Assembly: GCF_024764775.1 (NCBI RefSeq)
Contig: NZ_JALIGC010000039.1
Span: 620,001 to 684,000 of the forward strand
Origin: Scandinavium manionii
GTDB lineage: Bacteria; Pseudomonadota; Gammaproteobacteria; Enterobacterales; Enterobacteriaceae
Direction of reading: 5' to 3'
Length of the DNA: 64,000 nucleotides
The notes under the pieces are model-generated. The model did not search any database. It was not told the origin of the DNA and worked only from the letters and a program-made list of their open reading frames with translations. The position numbers and the translations under genes are program-made. Positions 60,845 to 64,000 of the stretch are shown piece by piece. How positions within the stretch are numbered: the stretch's first letter is position 1; every line of letters begins with the position of its first letter.

Positions 60845-60860
60845 TGTGATTTACATCACA
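60845..60860 (+). promoter_or_regulatory. Perfect CRP site upstream of the pilus operon
   Basis: TGTGATTTACATCACA has both CRP half-sites intact. It sits in a 344-bp AT-rich gap, 235 bp before the first pilin gene. A small hairpin AGGC/GCCT lies near 60957-60972. No sigma-28 promoter was found, so cAMP-CRP control of the pilus genes is the simplest reading. Confidence 0.7.
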
Positions 60861-61094
60861 ATAGAGGGAATATATTGTTTGCATCGTGTCATTTACGTCT
60901 GCCGATTCGATTGTAATTACATGATTTGTAAAGCGTAAATAAGTAAATACGGTAAAAGGCTTAATTTGCCTCCCGAAGTTGGTTGAATGAAATCTCCTGG
61001 ACTAAATTTCAGATAAGGCGCCTGTGAGGTGGCCTGCTAACCTTCTGACGCACAACAAAAAAGCGCCAGGACTTCTGACTCCGGAGACGACCCG

Positions 61095-61664
61095 ATGAAC
61101 AGAACACGTCTTCTTATTACCTCCGTCAGTTTACTGGCGCTGGCGTCCTCAGGCGCACAGGCTGTCACCAGCCTTGGCACAATTGGTGCAACCTTAACCC
61201 TGACCAACGGTTGTCTGATCAACGGTTCACCCAGCCAAAGCGGGATCAACTTCGGTTCGCTCGATTTTGGTACGCATCCGGCAACCTTCGCCACGCTTAC
61301 CACTCAGCTTTCGGGTGCCAGCGGTGGCAACAGCTTTACCGTCCAGTGCACCACCAATAGCTACACAGTGACCATCTCCGGGAATGCCAACAGCACTGCG
61401 CCAGGAACGGTCGTCGGCACGCCGGGCACACCGGGCCGCTATCTGATCAGTACCACCGATGCTGAGCAGGGGGTGGCGTATAGCCTCTACAGCGATAGCG
61501 GCTACAACAACGTGATAACCAACAACACCGCATTGCCGATAGCCTCCACCACCGGTGGCGTGGACAGCTACACCCTGTACGGACGTATTCAGGGCGGCGG
61601 CGACAGCGTGACCGTCGTGCCGGGCACTTACACCGACACGATTAACGTCAGCGTCAATTACTAA
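61095..61664 (+). CDS. Spore coat U-domain pilin, major subunit (CsuA/B-like)
   Basis: A 189-residue secreted protein. The signal peptide MNRTRLLITSVSLLALASSG is cleaved near AQAVTSLG. The mature domain is the SCPU (spore coat protein U) fold of archaic chaperone-usher pilins. Paired cysteines (LTNGCLINGS and FTVQCTTN) and a C-terminal GTYTDTINVSVNY strand are typical. It is first in the operon, 8 bp before a second SCPU gene, and by analogy with Acinetobacter Csu is probably the main rod subunit. Confidence 0.85.
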   Translation: MNRTRLLITSVSLLALASSGAQAVTSLGTIGATLTLTNGCLINGSPSQSGINFGSLDFGTHPATFATLTTQLSGASGGNSFTVQCTTNSYTVTISGNANSTAPGTVVGTPGTPGRYLISTTDAEQGVAYSLYSDSGYNNVITNNTALPIASTTGGVDSYTLYGRIQGGGDSVTVVPGTYTDTINVSVNY

Positions 61665-61672
61665 ACCCGCGA

Positions 61673-62224
61673 ATGACATGGGGTGCGTCAGGCTTCCTGC
61701 GGGAAGCCCGGGAATGGCTACGCCTTTTTGGACTGGTTGTGCTGCTGAGTATGAGCTTTCCGGTGCAGGCGCTGACGGTCTCCACCCAGTCATTCAAGGT
61801 CAATGCCACCATCACCCCGGGCTGTTCCGTGGCCACGGGTACTGGCGGGGCGATGGGGTCGCTGAATTTTGGCAGCTACAGCGGGGTGAAGTCTGGGCAG
61901 GTCAGCACCCAGTTTGTACCGAACGCCTCATTCACGCTGGCCTGTACGCCGGGCGTAGCGCTGAGCATGAGCATAAACGGCGGGCAGAATTACACCACGG
62001 TGCGCAACATGCAGCGTTCCGGTGGCACCGATCGGGTGCCTTACAGGCTGTACACCAGCAGTAGCCTGGCGGCCAACAGTGAAATTGGGGTCAATCAGAG
62101 TGTCTCCGTGGCCTACACCACCGGCGACAGTATTGCGCTCACCCTTTATGGGGCCGCGCAGTTAACCGGCTTTAGCCCGGCAGGAAATTACACTGACCAA
62201 CTCACCGTGACGTTGTCATGGTAA
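61673..62224 (+). CDS. Spore coat U-domain pilin, minor subunit (CsuA/CsuB-like)
   Basis: A 183-residue SCPU protein. It has an unusually long charged n-region (MTWGASGFLREAREWLRLFG) before the hydrophobic core LVVLLSMSFPVQA. The mature domain starts LTVSTQSFKVNATITPGCSVA with a partner Cys in FTLACTPG, and ends GNYTDQLTVTLSW. It is probably a minor pilin or adaptor in the same pilus. It lies 16 bp before the chaperone gene. Confidence 0.83.
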   Translation: MTWGASGFLREAREWLRLFGLVVLLSMSFPVQALTVSTQSFKVNATITPGCSVATGTGGAMGSLNFGSYSGVKSGQVSTQFVPNASFTLACTPGVALSMSINGGQNYTTVRNMQRSGGTDRVPYRLYTSSSLAANSEIGVNQSVSVAYTTGDSIALTLYGAAQLTGFSPAGNYTDQLTVTLSW

Positions 62225-62240
62225 TACAGGGAGAAACACG

Positions 62241-63008
62241 ATGAATCAGAGCTGTCTGCCGCGCGTGTTGTCCACGCTGGTTTGTCTGAGCGCACTCTTT
62301 CTGGCACCAACAGGCGCACATGCCGCTGCGACGGTGCTTATCTGGCCTATCGATCCTTATCTGGCTGCGGATAAAAAAGCCACCGAACTGTGGATTGAAA
62401 ATCAGGGGGCGAGCGCCACCACCATGCAGGTGCGCATTGTCCGCTGGCAGCAGCAGGGTGGCCATGAGCGTTATCAGCAGCAACAGGATGTGGTGGCGAG
62501 TCCGCCGATTTTGCGCATCGACCGCGGCGGAAAGCAGCTGATCCGTCTGATCAAACAGAGCCCGGTGCCGCAGGGAAAAGAGTTCGCCTACCGAATTATC
62601 ATCGATGAAATTCCACAGCCGGCGGCGGACACCAAACCGCAAATCGGCCTCAAGCTGCAAATGCGCTACTCGATCCCGCTGTTCGTTTACGGTCAGGGCG
62701 TGCCGGTGGAAGCCGAAGGGGCCAATCATGTGCTGGTTGACGGTCGCAATCTGAGCTGGAAGAACACCACTCTCGATGGAAAACCGGCGATTGAAGTGCG
62801 CAACCGCGATCGGGTCCATGTGCGATTAAGTGACGTTTCACTGCGCCAGGGAGGCAGCGAGCGGCAAATCGCACCCGGCCTGCTGGGGTATGTCCTGCCC
62901 GGCGAAAGCCGAAGCTGGCCGCTGCCGCCGGGGGTGACGCGTCCGGAACAGATTAGCGCGACCATCAATGCACAGGACGCGAAATGGCAGTCCGCACCGG
63001 GCAACTGA
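62241..63008 (+). CDS. Archaic (Csu-type) periplasmic pilus chaperone
   Basis: A 255-residue PapD-like protein. The signal peptide MNQSCLPRVLSTLVCLSALF is cleaved near AHAAATVLIWP. Two Ig-like domains follow: domain 1 contains ATELWIENQGASATTMQVRIV and the PPILRIDRGGKQLIRLI segment, and domain 2 contains LSWKNTTLDGKPAIEV. It stabilises SCPU pilins by donor-strand complementation. The first residues after the signal (VLIWPIDPYL) are the archaic-type N-terminal form. It overlaps the usher start by 25 bp. Confidence 0.88.
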   Translation: MNQSCLPRVLSTLVCLSALFLAPTGAHAAATVLIWPIDPYLAADKKATELWIENQGASATTMQVRIVRWQQQGGHERYQQQQDVVASPPILRIDRGGKQLIRLIKQSPVPQGKEFAYRIIIDEIPQPAADTKPQIGLKLQMRYSIPLFVYGQGVPVEAEGANHVLVDGRNLSWKNTTLDGKPAIEVRNRDRVHVRLSDVSLRQGGSERQIAPGLLGYVLPGESRSWPLPPGVTRPEQISATINAQDAKWQSAPGN

Positions 63009-64000
63009 CGAAACTTGCCATGTGCATATTGCTAACCAGCTCAGGTCTTTGTCGGGCAGAATCGGGCGACGATCTGCTGCCGCCGCCGCCGGATGCACGC
63101 GAGATTAATCAGCAGTCGGTGTATCAGCTTGGGCTGATTATCAACCACTACGATACTGAAACCGTGGTGCCCGTAACCCAGCGGGATAACCATTGGTTTA
63201 TCGCCAGTGCCGACCTGCAACGCGCCGGGCTGCCGAAAGATAAACTGCCGACGGGCGACGTCGATATTTCGGCGCTGAGTGAGGTCAAAACTGAGTACGA
63301 CGGCAATGGCCAGCGGCTGTTGCTCACCGTGCCGTCCGACTGGTTCGCCGCTAAAGAAGCCACTTTTCAGGACGGGATCAAACGCGCTGTTCCGCTGGAC
63401 GGCACAGGCGCGTTGCTCAATTACGATGTCTACACCAGCCAGACTCAGCATGGAGCGGGCCAGGCGGCCATCTGGCATGAACTGCGCTTTTTCAGCGGCA
63501 AGAATAGCCTCTCTTCGACCGGTTACGTCCGGCAAAATCTCAGCGGCGAAAGCCAGCTCGCCGACGGTTATATGCGCTACGACACCACGTTAAGCTACAC
63601 CGATGACGATAACGCCCTCGAATGGGATTTGGGCGACACCATCAGTGATGCCCTGAGCTGGAGCAACAGCGTGCGCGTCGGCGGGGTGCGAATTGGGCGT
63701 GATTTTTCGTTGCGTCCTGATCTCGTCACCTGGCCGCTGCCGACCTTTACCGGCGATGCGGCGGTGCCGACGTCGGTGGACTTGTTCATTGATGGCTATC
63801 GCGCAGGCTCGACCCAGCTTCAGCCCGGACCGTTTACGCTGACCAACCTGCCGTACATCAACGGTGCGGGCAACGCGGTGCTGGTCACCACCGATGCGTT
63901 GGGCCGACAGGTCAGCACCACGCTGCCGTTTTACGTCGCCAGCGAAATGCTCAAACCCGGACTCAGCGACGGCGCGGCGACCTTCGGTGCATTGCGGCGT
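62984..64000 (+). CDS. Archaic (Csu-type) outer-membrane usher, 3'-truncated by the window
   Basis: The frame is open from an ATG at 62984 to the window end, 339 codons with no stop. A signal (MAVRTGQLTKLAMCILLTSS) precedes an N-terminal usher domain. The beta-barrel start and the usher signature region follow (VDLFIDGYRAGSTQLQPGPF, then LPYINGAGNAVLVTTDALGR and FYVASEMLKPGLSDG). It assembles and secretes SCPU pilins across the outer membrane. A complete usher is about 800 residues, so the rest lies outside. A tip adhesin gene would be expected next. Confidence 0.88.
   Translation, partial: MAVRTGQLTKLAMCILLTSSGLCRAESGDDLLPPPPDAREINQQSVYQLGLIINHYDTETVVPVTQRDNHWFIASADLQRAGLPKDKLPTGDVDISALSEVKTEYDGNGQRLLLTVPSDWFAAKEATFQDGIKRAVPLDGTGALLNYDVYTSQTQHGAGQAAIWHELRFFSGKNSLSSTGYVRQNLSGESQLADGYMRYDTTLSYTDDDNALEWDLGDTISDALSWSNSVRVGGVRIGRDFSLRPDLVTWPLPTFTGDAAVPTSVDLFIDGYRAGSTQLQPGPFTLTNLPYINGAGNAVLVTTDALGRQVSTTLPFYVASEMLKPGLSDGAATFGALRR

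Noticed and set aside
60880..61094. c-di-GMP riboswitch in the pilus leader
   Set aside because: The leader has short hairpins, but no GEMM-type conserved core could be found.

Overview
This 64-kb window is chromosomal DNA from an Enterobacteriaceae bacterium close to Escherichia/Salmonella but not identical to either. It lies in the Enterobacter/Lelliottia/Leclercia/Kluyvera/Citrobacter part of the family; the genus cannot be fixed from the sequence alone. Nearly every core gene is recognisable and follows the E. coli order from dgcQ (yedQ) through the flagellar, cystine-uptake, uvrYC, ferritin, arabinose and trehalose genes to the flhDC-mot-che cluster. No insertion sequence, prophage, integrase or CRISPR array was seen.

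Layout. (1) 1-3020: 3' end of diguanylate cyclase dgcQ, yedP, the small RNA gene dsrA, yodD, dsrB and rcsA. (2) 3021-14159: late-export and C-ring operon fliLMNOPQR, fliFGHIJK and the divergent fliE. (3) 14269-17261: two accessory genes (a membrane-anchored protein and a DUF421 protein), yedD and amyA. (4) 17343-26399: fliDST, flagellin fliC, fliAZ and the cystine/D-cysteine genes tcyJ-dcyD-tcyLN. (5) 26654-33831: sdiA, yecF, uvrY-uvrC, pgsA, tRNA-Gly/Cys/Leu, yecA and tyrP. (6) 34060-47851: a mixed core/accessory stretch with a selenocysteine formate dehydrogenase operon (fdnGHI), ftnA, yecR, a periplasmic-sensor HD-GYP protein, an RpiB/LacAB-type isomerase, an MFS exporter, yecJ, a Dcu-family dicarboxylate carrier, ftnB and a DJ-1/PfpI protein. 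(7) 48135-54523: araFGH, otsBA and uspC. (8) 55021-60750: flhDC control region, flhDC, motAB and cheAW. (9) 61095-64000: an archaic Csu-type chaperone-usher pilus operon directly after cheW, where E. coli has the receptor gene tar. It runs off the right edge inside the usher gene.

How the parts work together. FlhDC (55-56 kb) activates class 2 promoters; candidate FlhDC boxes precede fliE/fliF and fliA. FliA (sigma-28) then drives class 3 promoters, with clear sigma-28 elements for fliC, fliD and motA. RcsAB boxes lie both upstream of rcsA and just downstream of the flhDC start site, and DsrA (which in E. coli relieves H-NS silencing of rcsA) is encoded next to rcsA. Capsule and motility switching are therefore encoded at both ends of the window. 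Cyclic-di-GMP genes (dgcQ GGDEF, an HD-GYP protein) and a pilus operon with a perfect CRP site add further motile/sessile functions.

Most notable items: the pilus operon inside the mocha/meche chemotaxis region; the HD-GYP receptor cassette; the displaced fdnGHI operon with FNR and NarL sites; the mirror-image terminators between yecA and tyrP; an intrinsic terminator between the motA sigma-28 promoter and motA; a long palindrome before the Dcu-type gene; and an Asp-to-Glu change in the YedP catalytic motif. None of these amounts to a clearly new defence or mobile system.
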